Source: JAWWPY01 sp964412845
GTDB lineage: Bacteria > Actinomycetota > Actinomycetes > Streptosporangiales > Streptosporangiaceae
Assembly (NCBI GenBank): GCA_964412845.1
Contig: CAYPQM010000149.1
Location: 1-17,777, forward strand
Direction of reading: 5' to 3'
Length of the DNA: 17,777 bases
The position numbers were made by a program, and so were the translations under genes. Positions 7,096-14,853 of the stretch are shown here, piece by piece. Position 1 is the first letter of the stretch. Each line of letters starts with the position of its first letter. Below the pieces are notes generated by a model. That model made no database searches, was not told the DNA's origin, and saw nothing but the letters and a program-made list of their open reading frames with translations.

Positions 7096-7971
7096 TCAAG
7101 ATCGGCGCTGTCTGGCGCAGGCGTCCCGGAGCATCGCGGGCAGATCGGTGTCTTGGCCGTACGGGCCGCGGCCTACTGGATCAACAGGCGGCGCGGTTGA
7201 ATCGCCGAGTAGCCAGGTGATGGTGAACTTGACGCCTTCGCCGCACCACGGTCGTGGGAGGCGGTCGGCCATCCATGGATGTCTGGCCTGCTCGATGATG
7301 TCTTCGGCGTGGACGCGCTCTGCCTTGAGGTCTCTTGTGGTGAGCTCATGGGGGTGAATGCGGGTGATCGGGGACTCAGGTCGCTCACCCAGGACCCATG
7401 CGAGCGTTGCGACCACGCCGTCGAGGTAGTCGGCGTCCTGCCGCACCATCTGCGGGTCATCCGGGTCCGCGTCGGCATCCCGGTCCGTGGCTGGGACTCT
7501 CGGCTGTCTCTGGGTTGCGAGCGCCAGGATGTCGGCTATCTCCTGTGGGGAGCGGACAATGTCGCCGAAACCGCCAACCAACTCGCCTCGGTTCTCACCG
7601 CGCACCGGAACGTGGTCGTCGTCGCCGATGAGCCAGCGCAGGATGGTCGCCGCAGCCTCGGCTCGATTCTCCCGGTCACCGCGCAGGCGCCGCTCATCCG
7701 CCGCCGCGATCTCGGCCTCGATGTCGGAACGTCTGGGCGGAACTGCGGTCTGCCGGTCAGTGACTGGAGCTGTGGTGTTCTCCCCCAACGCCCAGGCCCA
7801 CGCGCGAGCGGAACGCGATGTGGCGGCCTCGGCCGGATCGGCAAATCGGAGTGCGTGACGTTCCCGCACAGCGCGGACGTGGCGCAATGGGCGCACGATC
7901 GCTGTGCCATGCGGGGGTGCCGCGTCGTCGACCTGGCCGTCGCCCACGAATGTCACCGTAACTCGGGTCAT
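7096..7971 (-). CDS. Hypothetical protein with four W-h-h-G-(D/E) repeats
   Basis: A 291-aa soluble protein that I do not recognise. No signal peptide or membrane segment is visible. A short motif recurs four times: WAWALGENTTAPVT (58-71), LRWLIGDDDHVPVR (111-124), LAWVLGERPESPIT (190-203) and ITWLLGDSTAPPVD (251-264). The consensus is hydrophobic-x-W-h-h-G-(D/E)-x4-P-h. Each copy ends an amphipathic helix, so the protein probably consists of about four related helical units. An acidic helix (DIEAEIAAADERRLRGDREN) precedes the second. Its ATG overlaps the TGA of the upstream gene by 4 bases (ATGA), so the pair is translationally coupled. The link to that gene suggests a plasmid or conjugative-element origin. 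The frame is GC-rich in third positions, unlike the neighbouring NACHT-TIR gene. Confidence 0.75.
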   Translation of the reverse strand: MTRVTVTFVGDGQVDDAAPPHGTAIVRPLRHVRAVRERHALRFADPAEAATSRSARAWAWALGENTTAPVTDRQTAVPPRRSDIEAEIAAADERRLRGDRENRAEAAATILRWLIGDDDHVPVRGENRGELVGGFGDIVRSPQEIADILALATQRQPRVPATDRDADADPDDPQMVRQDADYLDGVVATLAWVLGERPESPITRIHPHELTTRDLKAERVHAEDIIEQARHPWMADRLPRPWCGEGVKFTITWLLGDSTAPPVDPVGRGPYGQDTDLPAMLRDACARQRRS

Positions 7972-8549
7972 TGCCCGGCCTCCAGCTCTGGTTCATCCAG
8001 CTCGAGCGACATGGTGCGGCGGCTGGGCGCTGGATCCTGACGAACCGCGCTGCGGCGCACCGCAGCCTCCTGCAGTGCCTCTGCCTCTCGTTGGCGCACT
8101 ACGTCGTCGCTGTCCAGCCCTGTCTGGCTCCGTACTGCAAGGATCTTTTTGGCTCTCCGCGCTGCGGCCAGAGCGGATGTGACGTCGCGGCGGACCGTGT
8201 CTGGCCCGTCCGAGGCGGAACGGGCATCGCCCTCTGCCTCGCTCGTGTCCGGCCCGGCTGGGATGGGCTCAGCGTCCGGCTCGGGAACAGGTGCTTCCTC
8301 ACACGCGTGCAGCGGCGGCAGATCAACGCCCGGGTACCGACGGCGAAGCTCACCGTCGGCCATCAGTGCCCGCTGCCGGTCCACTTCTGTGGCGGCGTGC
8401 CACCGTCGCCGCGCCTCGGTGATTTCCGTCAGGGCCTCGCGGTAGGTGCCGACATCCTGCGCCAGCGCACTGTATTGCTCAGCCTCACGCCGCGCTTGCG
8501 TCCGTTCGGCCTTGTCAGCCGCAGCGTCCGCCCGATGCCATGCGCGCAT
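7968..8549 (-). CDS. Helical charged protein, possible C-terminal tail of a conjugative relaxase
   Basis: A 193-aa frame rich in Ala, Arg and Glu, predicted to be almost all helix and coiled coil: AERTQARREAEQY, REALTEITEARRRWHAATE, then ADGELRRRYPGVDLPPLH, an acidic Pro-rich linker, and AAARRAKKIL to the end. I associate this pattern with the C-terminal tails of large actinobacterial plasmid relaxases or their neighbours, but cannot confirm it from sequence alone. The ATG at 8549 has no ribosome site. The same frame is protein-like further upstream (ELRDAHLAEDTFRADA) until about 8610, where it continues in another frame, so this is probably the 3' part of a frameshifted gene. Its stop overlaps the start of the four-repeat gene by 4 bases. 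Confidence 0.6.
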   Translation of the reverse strand: MRAWHRADAAADKAERTQARREAEQYSALAQDVGTYREALTEITEARRRWHAATEVDRQRALMADGELRRRYPGVDLPPLHACEEAPVPEPDAEPIPAGPDTSEAEGDARSASDGPDTVRRDVTSALAAARRAKKILAVRSQTGLDSDDVVRQREAEALQEAAVRRSAVRQDPAPSRRTMSLELDEPELEAGQ

Positions 8550-8610
8550 GGCGTCTGCCCGGAAGGTGTCTTCCGCGAGATGCGCGTCCCTCAGCTCGCC
8601 CGCGTCGGGA

Positions 8611-8787
8611 CAGTTCGTCCAGGAGCGCGTCGATCACCTGCTTGACCTGGCTCTTGGCAGCCGCCAGCTCGTAGCCCGAGCTGAGGCCCGGCCGGAAACC
8701 GCGGGCCACCCTCGTAATCTTGGCGTCTAGGTACCGCTCGAAGATGGCGACAGAACGGCAGCCCCAGCGGTCTTGAAGTCGCCATGG
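8611..8787 (-). pseudogene. Upstream part of the frameshifted helical protein
   Basis: In a different minus-strand frame from the preceding entry, this stretch reads SVAIFERYLDAKITRVARGF, then LSSGYELAAAKSQVKQVIDA and LLDEL. It is strongly protein-like and flows into the downstream frame if one base (T on the minus strand, position 8610) is removed, giving LLDEL-PDAGELRDAHLAED. No credible start is visible; upstream the frame becomes Pro/Ser-rich and non-homologous looking, and it approaches the assembly gap. The gene is therefore either 5'-truncated or broken by an assembly or sequencing fault. Confidence 0.5.
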
Positions 8788-9031
8788 AGCGCATGTCGGC
8801 CGGTTCCCGGGTGCTCCGGCTCCACCAGCCCGCACCACCACTGGCGCGCTGGTGCCTCGGTACAGCATTCTCCTGAGTTTTATCAATTTAGTGCGCACCC
8901 CAGTCGGGCTACTCGACGAGGGCGAGGGCGTCGCACTACTGACGAGCTGCGGGTTCTCGTGGTGATGGGCGGGTTCGCCGAACGAGGATTTCGGCACCCA
9001 CATGGTCATCACCGTTCTGCTACCGGTGTAC
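8788..9031. other. No gene recognised, left flank of assembly gap
   Basis: Open frames exist on both strands but none looks like a protein. I see no promoter or repeat of note. A lower-GC patch lies at about 8876-8893. Lower assembly quality near the gap is possible. Confidence 0.4.
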
Positions 9032-9046
9032 GACTAGCCATATATG
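9032..9046 (+). repeat. 15-bp direct repeat at left edge of gap
   Basis: GACTAGCCATATATG is present immediately before the N-run and again immediately after it (9147-9161). This suggests that the two contig ends overlap. Confidence 0.9.
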
Positions 9047-9146
9047 NNNNNNNNNNNNNNNNNNNNNNNNNNNNNNNNNNNNNNNNNNNNNNNNNNNNNN
9101 NNNNNNNNNNNNNNNNNNNNNNNNNNNNNNNNNNNNNNNNNNNNNN
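9047..9146. other. Assembly gap (100 N)
   Basis: Exactly 100 N, the usual placeholder for a gap of unknown size. Adjacency and relative orientation of the two sides depend on the scaffolding. Confidence 0.98.
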
Positions 9147-9161
9147 GACTAGCCATATATG
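9147..9161 (+). repeat. 15-bp direct repeat at right edge of gap
   Basis: Identical to 9032-9046; see that entry. Confidence 0.9.
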
Positions 9162-9169
9162 TGTTGAGT

Positions 9170-9184
9170 CGCGCCGAAGGCGCG
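9170..9184 (+). promoter_or_regulatory. Hairpin in the leader of the acetyltransferase gene
   Basis: CGCGCC and GGCGCG form a perfect 6-bp stem with a GAA loop, 16 bases before the GTG start. It could be an upstream terminator or a leader structure. No Shine-Dalgarno sequence lies between it and the GTG. Confidence 0.35.
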
Positions 9185-9200
9185 GCCTAGGGTCCTCCCT

Positions 9201-10100
9201 GTGACGATCACGATCCGGCTCGTCGACAGCGACGAGGACTACGCCGCCTGGCGGCAGGTGCGCCTGGCCGTGGTGCCGAACGAGCGGGCGGACTCGGTCG
9301 AGAACCTGCGCGCGCAGGCCGGGCCGCAGCATCAGTTCCTGCTCGCCGAGGTGGACGGCGAGCTGGCCGGCTCTGGTGTTGTCGGCAAGGCCGACCTAGC
9401 GGGCTCGGGCGCGATCACGGCGCGGGTGCTGCCGGGCTGGCGGCGGCGCGGCGTCGGCACGGCGATATTGCGGGTGCTGGCCGGGCGTGCGGCCGAGATG
9501 GGCTTCGGCGTGGTGGGCAGCAACGTCGAGGATCTCGGCTCGGTCAGCTTCGCCGAGCGGTACGGCTTCCGCGAGGTGGACCGGCAGGTCGAGCAGGTCC
9601 GGGTGATCGGCGACGAGCCGGCTCCACGGGTGCCGGACGGCGTCGAAATCGTCCAGGTGAGCGCACGGCCCGAGCTGTGGCGCGCCGTGTACCCGACTGT
9701 GGGCGCGCAGGCGTTCCAGGACATGGCTCTGATCTCGCCACTGGACGTCAGCCTGGAGCAGTGGGAGCGCGACTGGATCAGCGACCCGGACGCGATGTTC
9801 GTGGCGCTGGCCGACGGTGAGGTGATCGGCTGTGCCGGACTGCTGCCCGACCCCGACGACCCGGGGCGGGCCGAGCACGCACTGACCTCCGTGCGCCGGG
9901 ACTGGCGGCGCCGCGGCGTGGCCGCTGCGCTCAAGCGCTGCTGCCTGGCCTGGGCGGCGAACCACGGGCTGCGCGAGGTCTACACCTGGACCCAGCGCGG
10001 CAACGACGACATGCGCGCGCTGAACACGCACCTGGGCTTCACCACCCGCACCGAGAGCCTCACCATGCACGCCGGCTTGCCACTGACCGGCCTGTACTGA
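9201..10100 (+). CDS. Tandem-domain GNAT N-acetyltransferase
   Basis: A 299-aa protein made of two GNAT folds. The first (about 4-135) has the acetyl-CoA pyrophosphate-binding motif WRRRGVGTAIL (80-90) and ends SFAERYGFREVDR. The second (about 148-299) has WRRRGVAAAL (235-244) and NDDMRALNTHLGF (268-280), the usual alpha4-beta7 ending. GNAT enzymes move the acetyl group of acetyl-CoA to an amine, in small molecules, antibiotics or proteins; the substrate cannot be read here. Both copies keep the (R/Q)-x-x-G-x-(G/A) core, though the second is less canonical. Tandem GNATs of this length are common in actinomycetes. The GTG start is used because the fold begins at once (TITIRLVDSDED); no ribosome site is visible, so a leaderless or weakly initiated message is possible. 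It is monocistronic here. Confidence 0.9.
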   Translation: MTITIRLVDSDEDYAAWRQVRLAVVPNERADSVENLRAQAGPQHQFLLAEVDGELAGSGVVGKADLAGSGAITARVLPGWRRRGVGTAILRVLAGRAAEMGFGVVGSNVEDLGSVSFAERYGFREVDRQVEQVRVIGDEPAPRVPDGVEIVQVSARPELWRAVYPTVGAQAFQDMALISPLDVSLEQWERDWISDPDAMFVALADGEVIGCAGLLPDPDDPGRAEHALTSVRRDWRRRGVAAALKRCCLAWAANHGLREVYTWTQRGNDDMRALNTHLGFTTRTESLTMHAGLPLTGLY

Positions 10101-10215
10101 CGCGCGCTCAGAAGCCGCGGATGCTCATGACCACGCCCCAGACGGCCGCATCGCCGACGACCGCGACCCGTGCGGAAACCCGGCGTGCGCACCATTGACC
10201 ACGGGAGACAGCGCG

Positions 10216-10740
10216 TCAGCGACGCCAGTCACCAAATCGTCGCTGGCCGCCGACCGCTCTCTCGGCGTCCATCCAGCTGGCCTGGTGCGTGCAGAACGGG
10301 GCGGCGGTCCCTGCCACGGGAGACCCGGCGCAATGGCAGCGGTTGTCAAAACCGATAAGGCAGAGCGGCTGCCTGCGGAACCGCCATTGACCCGGAGTCT
10401 CGACACACATCCGGCACGCCGAGCAAGTTGCAGCGGGCTCCGGCGCGAGCCAGCCAGGACGGCCACCGCAGAGCATGGGACGGCATTTAGCCAGGCCGAG
10501 GCAAGCCTCGCTGGCCCCCTCCATGGCTCCCGGGTACAGCTCTGCATGCCAGACCACCGCATCAGAGATCTGCTCCGCTTGCCTGTAAGCAGGGGAAACG
10601 TAAGGAACATGCAAGTAGATCTGGGACTGACCGCTTACCGGACACGCAAGAGGTCGCCCCTGTCCTTCTGACCTGCGGTGATAACAGACCGTTGCTGGAT
10701 ACCAGGCTGTCTGCGCGATCTTGGACTCGACCCATTGCAA
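10216..10740 (-). CDS. Doubtful Cys-rich hypothetical ORF
   Basis: An open frame of 174 aa starting with TTG. The middle looks protein-like (IYLHVPYVSPAYRQAEQISD, AVVWHAELYPGAMEGASEA) and carries clustered cysteines (CSACRMC), as in a small zinc-binding protein. Against it: third positions are not GC-biased, there is no ribosome site, and the end becomes irregular. It is probably a decayed gene of an older inserted element, or not coding. The rest of 10101-10769 shows no other gene. Confidence 0.3.
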   Translation of the reverse strand: MQWVESKIAQTAWYPATVCYHRRSEGQGRPLACPVSGQSQIYLHVPYVSPAYRQAEQISDAVVWHAELYPGAMEGASEACLGLAKCRPMLCGGRPGWLAPEPAATCSACRMCVETPGQWRFRRQPLCLIGFDNRCHCAGSPVAGTAAPFCTHQASWMDAERAVGGQRRFGDWRR

Positions 10741-10769
10741 GCCTCTGACCTGCTGCTATAACGAAAGAA

Positions 10770-10812
10770 GTGGAGCTACGGGGATTCGAACCCCGGACCT
10801 CTTGCATGCCAT
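10770..10812 (-). repeat. tRNA-Ala(GGC) 3' fragment, putative attachment site
   Basis: Read on the minus strand this is tRNA nucleotides 32-73: anticodon loop ATGGCAT (anticodon GGC), 3' anticodon stem GCAAG, variable loop, a perfect T-arm (CGGGG-TTCGAAT-CCCCG), the 3' acceptor strand TAGCTCC and discriminator A. The 5' half of the tRNA is absent, so this is not a tRNA gene. It matches 17710-17752 at 40 of 43 positions. Fragments of this extent are typical att cores left by tyrosine-integrase elements. Confidence 0.85.
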
Positions 10813-10831
10813 GAATCGCTAACCGGCTCCC

Positions 10832-10897
10832 TGAACAGGCCATATGCGGCGTGAACAGGCCAGGCCCTAGCTAACACCAGCGCGGGCTAGCTCACAC
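10832..10897 (+). repeat. Two families of 20-bp-spaced direct repeats beside the att site
   Basis: TGAACAGGCCA occurs at 10832-10842 and 10852-10862. CTAGCTAACAC and CTAGCTCACAC occur at 10867-10877 and 10887-10897. Both pairs have a period of exactly 20 bp, about two helical turns, as in protein-binding arrays such as excisionase or accessory-factor sites. Confidence 0.5.
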
Positions 10898-10918
10898 GGG
10901 CACCCGCTAGCGCCATTC

Positions 10919-10938
10919 TGCCCCTCACAGTGCCCCTC
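10919..10938 (+). repeat. TGCCCCTC doublet, putative integrase arm-type sites (left)
   Basis: TGCCCCTC at 10919-10926 and 10931-10938, 12 bp apart and 107 bp inside the left tRNA fragment. A matching doublet lies near the right tRNA fragment at 17641-17659 in the same orientation. Confidence 0.5.
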
Positions 10939-11285
10939 GAAATGATCTCCCGCTGACCCATCGAACCGCCTGAACTGACAGTGACAGACCATACATTCGA
11001 AGGCCTGCGGACAGGCCGTACGGTGCCTGTAGCAGCGGCCATGATTCCGGCGCGGTGGCCTCGTCGGCGGCCCGCGATGATCCACCCGCCCGCTGCAGCC
11101 ACCGGCCTCCCAATCCTGCCACTACGCAGGGTGACCGCGCCGCAGGTGTCCTGGGTCCTCCGACAGCGACAGATCGAATCGGAGCGACGCGCCTTTGTGG
11201 GGCGTCGCGCCCTGCAACTGTAGGGCGACGCTGACCACGGCCGACGTCGCCACCTTCCTCAACCTGTGCCGTTACACGACCTGGC
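10939..11285. other. No gene recognised
   Basis: GC-rich sequence with only short, unconvincing frames on both strands. I see no promoter, RNA gene or further repeat. It separates the putative att/arm region from the terminator of the glycosidase gene. Confidence 0.5.
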
Positions 11286-11322
11286 CCACCCCGGTTATCG
11301 TAATCAGCGATAACCGGGGTGG
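11286..11322 (-). terminator. Strong hairpin terminator of the glycosidase gene
   Basis: Perfect 15-bp inverted repeat (CCACCCCGGTTATCG and its complement) around a 7-base loop, starting 7 bases after the glycosidase stop. There is no long T-run, as is common in actinomycete terminators. Confidence 0.85.
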
Positions 11323-11329
11323 CTCAATC

Positions 11330-14300
11330 TCAACGACCGTGGCCAGCCTTCGGTGCGCCAACTCCGGACAGTGGGAGATGGGAAAGCGCGTCGCCATCGC
11401 CTACCCAGATCGTCCGGTTGCCGTCCGCGGTCGCCCACTGCTGATGGACCTCGTCCCAGTACTGGAAGGATCGGGCGTCAAGTTTGATCGTCACGTGTTG
11501 GGTCTGACCCGCTTCCAGGTTGACCCGCTGGAAACCGCGAAGGGAGCGGACCGCCTGCTGGACGCTGGCGGGCGCGTCCGCCGCCGCCCCGACGTACACC
11601 TGCGGCACCACGGAACCCGTGACCTGGCCGGTGTTCGTCACGTCGAAGCTGACGTTCATCCCCCCGTCGTCGGTGGGCTTCAGGTGGAGGTCGGACCATT
11701 GGAACCTGGTGTAGGAGAGGCCGGTCCCGAATGCGAACGCCGGGGTGATGCCCTCCTTGTCGAAGAATCGGTAACCAGAGTAGATCCCCTGGGTGAAGCT
11801 GGCCGAGCCGCCACCTGCGGGTCCTCCTCCTCCGGAGCCGATGCGCTCAGGATGGGGGCCAGTGGTGTCGCCGGGGTAGAGCGGGGTTGTCTCGTTGTAG
11901 CCCCAGATAGTGTCGGTGGCGTTGGCCGGCCAGGTCAGCGAGGTGTGCCCGCTGGGATTGGCCAGACCGAGCAGGAGGCGTGCCGTCGACGTACCGCCCT
12001 CCTGGCCGGCGAACCACATCTCGAGCACGCTCTTGACGTTGTTGCGCCAGGGGGTGAGCACCGGGTTCGCCGTGTTGAGCACGACCACGGTATTCGGGTT
12101 GGCCGCGGCAACAGCGTTGATGAGGTTGGTGCTGTCCGCGGACAGTGAGATCGGTGCCGAGATGGTGCCGGTCCCGTACGGGTTGGGAATGCTCGAGGTT
12201 GCGCCGACGCCGTCGTTCACGAAGACCAGCGCGAGCTTCTTGCCCACCGCGGCAGCTGCCGCGTCGGTGATGTCACCGTTCGTCCGCGAATAGGCGAAGC
12301 GGAAGCTCGCGGGACCGGAGCTGGTGTTGTCGAAGGTGATCGTGACCGGGTGATACGAGCCACCCTGCAGGCTGCCCGCGCCGAACTGGCGGTTGACCAG
12401 CAGGCCCTCGGTATAGCCGGCGTTCGTCGGGCTTCCGGGCACCGTGCTGCCATAGACGTTGGACGCGGTGGAGAGACTCTGAGGCGTCCCGTCGAAGGTG
12501 AAGGTCACGTTGGCATTCGGGACGGCGCTGCTCTGCTGGAAATCAAACGTGTAGGTGTCGGTGGCCGGGACGTAGACGTAGCCGCTCCAGGTGTAGCTCC
12601 CGGGGGCCAGCTGACCGTGTCCCGAGACGGTGGTGAAGTCGATGGCCGGATCGGTTGACGGTGAGCCGGGACCCGTCGTGCGGGCCAGGCTCCCGGTCCT
12701 CGAGGCGCTGGACGTCGAGAGAGCTGAGGACGGCACGGGCTGCCCCGTCGGGTCGCCAGCGGGAACGTAGGTGAAGGCGTCCGGCTTCCCGCTGAAGGCT
12801 TTGAGCTGCTGGAGGGGATTGATCGCGTTGCGGTCGACGAAGCCGGTCGACGCCTCACGGGTCGGATCGGCGACCGTGTGGTTCGCGTTCGCGCCGGTCA
12901 CGAGGATGCCACCGTTGAGATCCGAGCTCGTGATCGGCAGAGCCTTGCTGTCGTTCTTGAGCAGCACGGCGCCCTCTTCCGAGTACTTCTCAACGATCGC
13001 GGCGTCGCCGTTCTTGGTTCCCAGGACCGGGGTCCCGCTGCTGGGGCCGTCCGGCAGGAGGACCTGACCGGTCCGAGTGCCCGTCCCCGGAACGTCGCCA
13101 CCCTGGGTGCCGTTGCCGCCGGGGTTGGTGCACAACGGTGAGACCGGCGTGGACGAGCACCCCAGCAGCCCGAAGCGCTGCTCCTGGTAGAGGATCCGCG
13201 CCAGCGACTGCTTGAACACCGACAGCGGCACCGTACCGGCGAGCACCGCGTTCACCAGGCTGCAGCCGCCGCCGTTCGCGGCGTCGAGCGGGCAAGCCGA
13301 CCCTGACGGAATACCCGAGACATGGATCGCGCCTGCCGCGCCGCAGCTGACCTGGTTGCCAGTGGCCGGGTCGGCGCAGGTGCTGCCGGTTGCGTCGAAT
13401 CCGCTGGCCGGCGCGCTGAAAGGCGAACCGTTAGCGCCGTACGGGTTGGTGGTGCTGTAGAAGTTCCTGGTGGGCATCTCCTGGTCGGTGCCCTGGAAGA
13501 TGCCACTCGTGCTGTGCATCGCGCCGTAGTCGGTCGCGACCATGGCCAGCGAGTGCCACTGCTGGCGCAGCACGTTGTCGAGCAGTTGCGGCTGCTCACA
13601 CGAGAAGTGCATTTCGCCGAGCGGCCAGGTCCGGGGTCCAGTCCCCGTCGCGTAGGGGCTCGCCGGCCAGAGCGACGGGACCGATGACGGCAGGTAAGGC
13701 GAGAGGTCCTGGGATGCCTGGTACGAGCACATCGCAGCGGCGGCCTTGCCCTGGACGTAGCCACCCTCATAGGGCGCAAGCAGCACCTCATGGAGCGCCT
13801 GGTCCTGGTAGGTCGTGTTGCCGTTCTGGCCGTTGTAGATGGCAAAGTGCTTCATCTGCGACATCGCACCGGAGCCCTGCATGCCGTTGACCTGCGACGC
13901 CACCATGTTCTGGCTGAGGAAGGGATCCTCGCCAGTAGTCGTAAGGTTGCGACCCCAGTTAGGCAGAACATCGATGTCACCCTGCGGCCCGTATAGGCCC
14001 GTGACCATGTACCAGCGGGCCTCCTTGCCAGCGGTCTGCCCCCACACGTTGCCGAGCGAGGTGTCGAAGGACGACCCGAGGCCCATCAGCGTCATCGGTG
14101 CGGTCGTGCCCTGCTGGATGGCGCCACTGGTCAGGAGCACTCCCTGGGCGTCGGCCCAGCAAAGCTGCTCGATGCTCGGGGTGGTCCCCACCGGGGCCTG
14201 CACCGGGCCCGTGCCCCAGCAGCCGGCAACCCCGCCTCCCAGGTTCGAGGCAGCCCCGTCGACCATGATCTTCGACGCGTTGGCCAGCTCGGCCGCGGTG

Positions 14301-14635
14301 GGGGGGGTGTCCGGCAGGAGCTGGGCGATCAGGCTCTTCACCACCGGTGTATACGGCGCCGCCGGGTCGACTGCGGGCGAAGTCGCATTCCCGTGCGGAA
14401 GCTTTACCGGCAGGGTGTAGGGATCATTGTTGTTTGGCTGGTGAGATCCTGAATCGTGACCAGCCGGCCGGGCCAGGCTTGCCGGCCCGGCAAAGGCCGC
14501 CCCGGCCGGCGAAGGGACCGCCGAAGGCAGCACCATAGCCACGGCAGCCGCAGCCGGCATCACCGGCAGCTTCAGCAGAAGACGTCCAAGCCTTCGATAT
14601 TGACGGTGAGTGTAATTGTGGTTACGCACGGGCAT
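11330..14635 (-). CDS. Secreted glycoside hydrolase family 3 (beta-glucosidase-like) with PA14-type insert
   Basis: A 1101-aa exported enzyme. The N-terminus is basic (RRLGRLLLK) with a hydrophobic core to about residue 48, a signal peptide. The GH3 barrel (about 95-490) has GRNLTTTGEDP (228-238), the KHF motif (262-264) and the nucleophile region VATDYGAMH with Asp369. The alpha/beta sandwich (from about 543, AVLLKNDSKALPI at 556-568) is interrupted by a PA14-like beta domain (about 645-785, YVYVPATDTYTFDFQQSS), which in relatives shapes carbohydrate binding. It resumes at about 795-930, then FAFGTGLSYTRFQW (967-980) and an Fn3-like domain (985-1085). GH3 enzymes hydrolyse non-reducing beta-linked sugars with retention; the exact sugar is unknown. 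The ribosome site GGAAGG (14636-14641) abuts the ATG, so GTG two codons later (14629) may be the true start. It lies downstream of the sugar kinase on the same strand. Confidence 0.9.
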   Translation of the reverse strand: MPVRNHNYTHRQYRRLGRLLLKLPVMPAAAAVAMVLPSAVPSPAGAAFAGPASLARPAGHDSGSHQPNNNDPYTLPVKLPHGNATSPAVDPAAPYTPVVKSLIAQLLPDTPPTAAELANASKIMVDGAASNLGGGVAGCWGTGPVQAPVGTTPSIEQLCWADAQGVLLTSGAIQQGTTAPMTLMGLGSSFDTSLGNVWGQTAGKEARWYMVTGLYGPQGDIDVLPNWGRNLTTTGEDPFLSQNMVASQVNGMQGSGAMSQMKHFAIYNGQNGNTTYQDQALHEVLLAPYEGGYVQGKAAAAMCSYQASQDLSPYLPSSVPSLWPASPYATGTGPRTWPLGEMHFSCEQPQLLDNVLRQQWHSLAMVATDYGAMHSTSGIFQGTDQEMPTRNFYSTTNPYGANGSPFSAPASGFDATGSTCADPATGNQVSCGAAGAIHVSGIPSGSACPLDAANGGGCSLVNAVLAGTVPLSVFKQSLARILYQEQRFGLLGCSSTPVSPLCTNPGGNGTQGGDVPGTGTRTGQVLLPDGPSSGTPVLGTKNGDAAIVEKYSEEGAVLLKNDSKALPITSSDLNGGILVTGANANHTVADPTREASTGFVDRNAINPLQQLKAFSGKPDAFTYVPAGDPTGQPVPSSALSTSSASRTGSLARTTGPGSPSTDPAIDFTTVSGHGQLAPGSYTWSGYVYVPATDTYTFDFQQSSAVPNANVTFTFDGTPQSLSTASNVYGSTVPGSPTNAGYTEGLLVNRQFGAGSLQGGSYHPVTITFDNTSSGPASFRFAYSRTNGDITDAAAAAVGKKLALVFVNDGVGATSSIPNPYGTGTISAPISLSADSTNLINAVAAANPNTVVVLNTANPVLTPWRNNVKSVLEMWFAGQEGGTSTARLLLGLANPSGHTSLTWPANATDTIWGYNETTPLYPGDTTGPHPERIGSGGGGPAGGGSASFTQGIYSGYRFFDKEGITPAFAFGTGLSYTRFQWSDLHLKPTDDGGMNVSFDVTNTGQVTGSVVPQVYVGAAADAPASVQQAVRSLRGFQRVNLEAGQTQHVTIKLDARSFQYWDEVHQQWATADGNRTIWVGDGDALSHLPLSGVGAPKAGHGR

Positions 14636-14641
14636 CCTTCC

Positions 14642-14853
14642 GTCAGGCTGACGACCCCATGAGGCCGCAACGTAACGCCGGGTCCATTAATGAAACAGAA
14701 ACGTTTCGGCCACGCCATTAACGTTCTGTTAACAAGCAAGGCCCTGACGCCGATGCAGGGATCCGCAGCCTTGAGTGCGGGTCCCAGATGTGGCGGAGCC
14801 ACCCACGGTAAATGCGCCTGTCCGGCGTGGTTCGGCTGAGTCAGCCCGGCTGG
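14642..14853 (-). promoter_or_regulatory. Probable promoter/operator region of the glycosidase gene
   Basis: A 218-bp spacer between kinase stop and glycosidase start, with a markedly AT-rich part at 14685-14735. It contains the palindrome GAAACGTTTC (14698-14707) and an inverted repeat TTAAC-N5-GTTAA (14718-14732), both possible repressor sites. Further up, GGCTGAGTCAGCC (14834-14846) is a palindrome apart from its central base. The spacer is long enough for an independent promoter. -35 and -10 boxes cannot be assigned with confidence. Confidence 0.5.

Noticed and set aside
10770..10812. Functional tRNA-Ala gene
   Set aside because: The 5' half (acceptor, D-arm and 5' anticodon stem) is missing.
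10562..10843. Minus-strand frame running through the tRNA fragment
   Set aside because: The part reading GMQEVRGSNPRSSTSF is the typical false translation of a tRNA 3' end.
11195..12148. 317-aa plus-strand frame opposite the GH3 gene
   Set aside because: It starts in the terminator region and is antisense to conserved GH3 C-terminal motifs.
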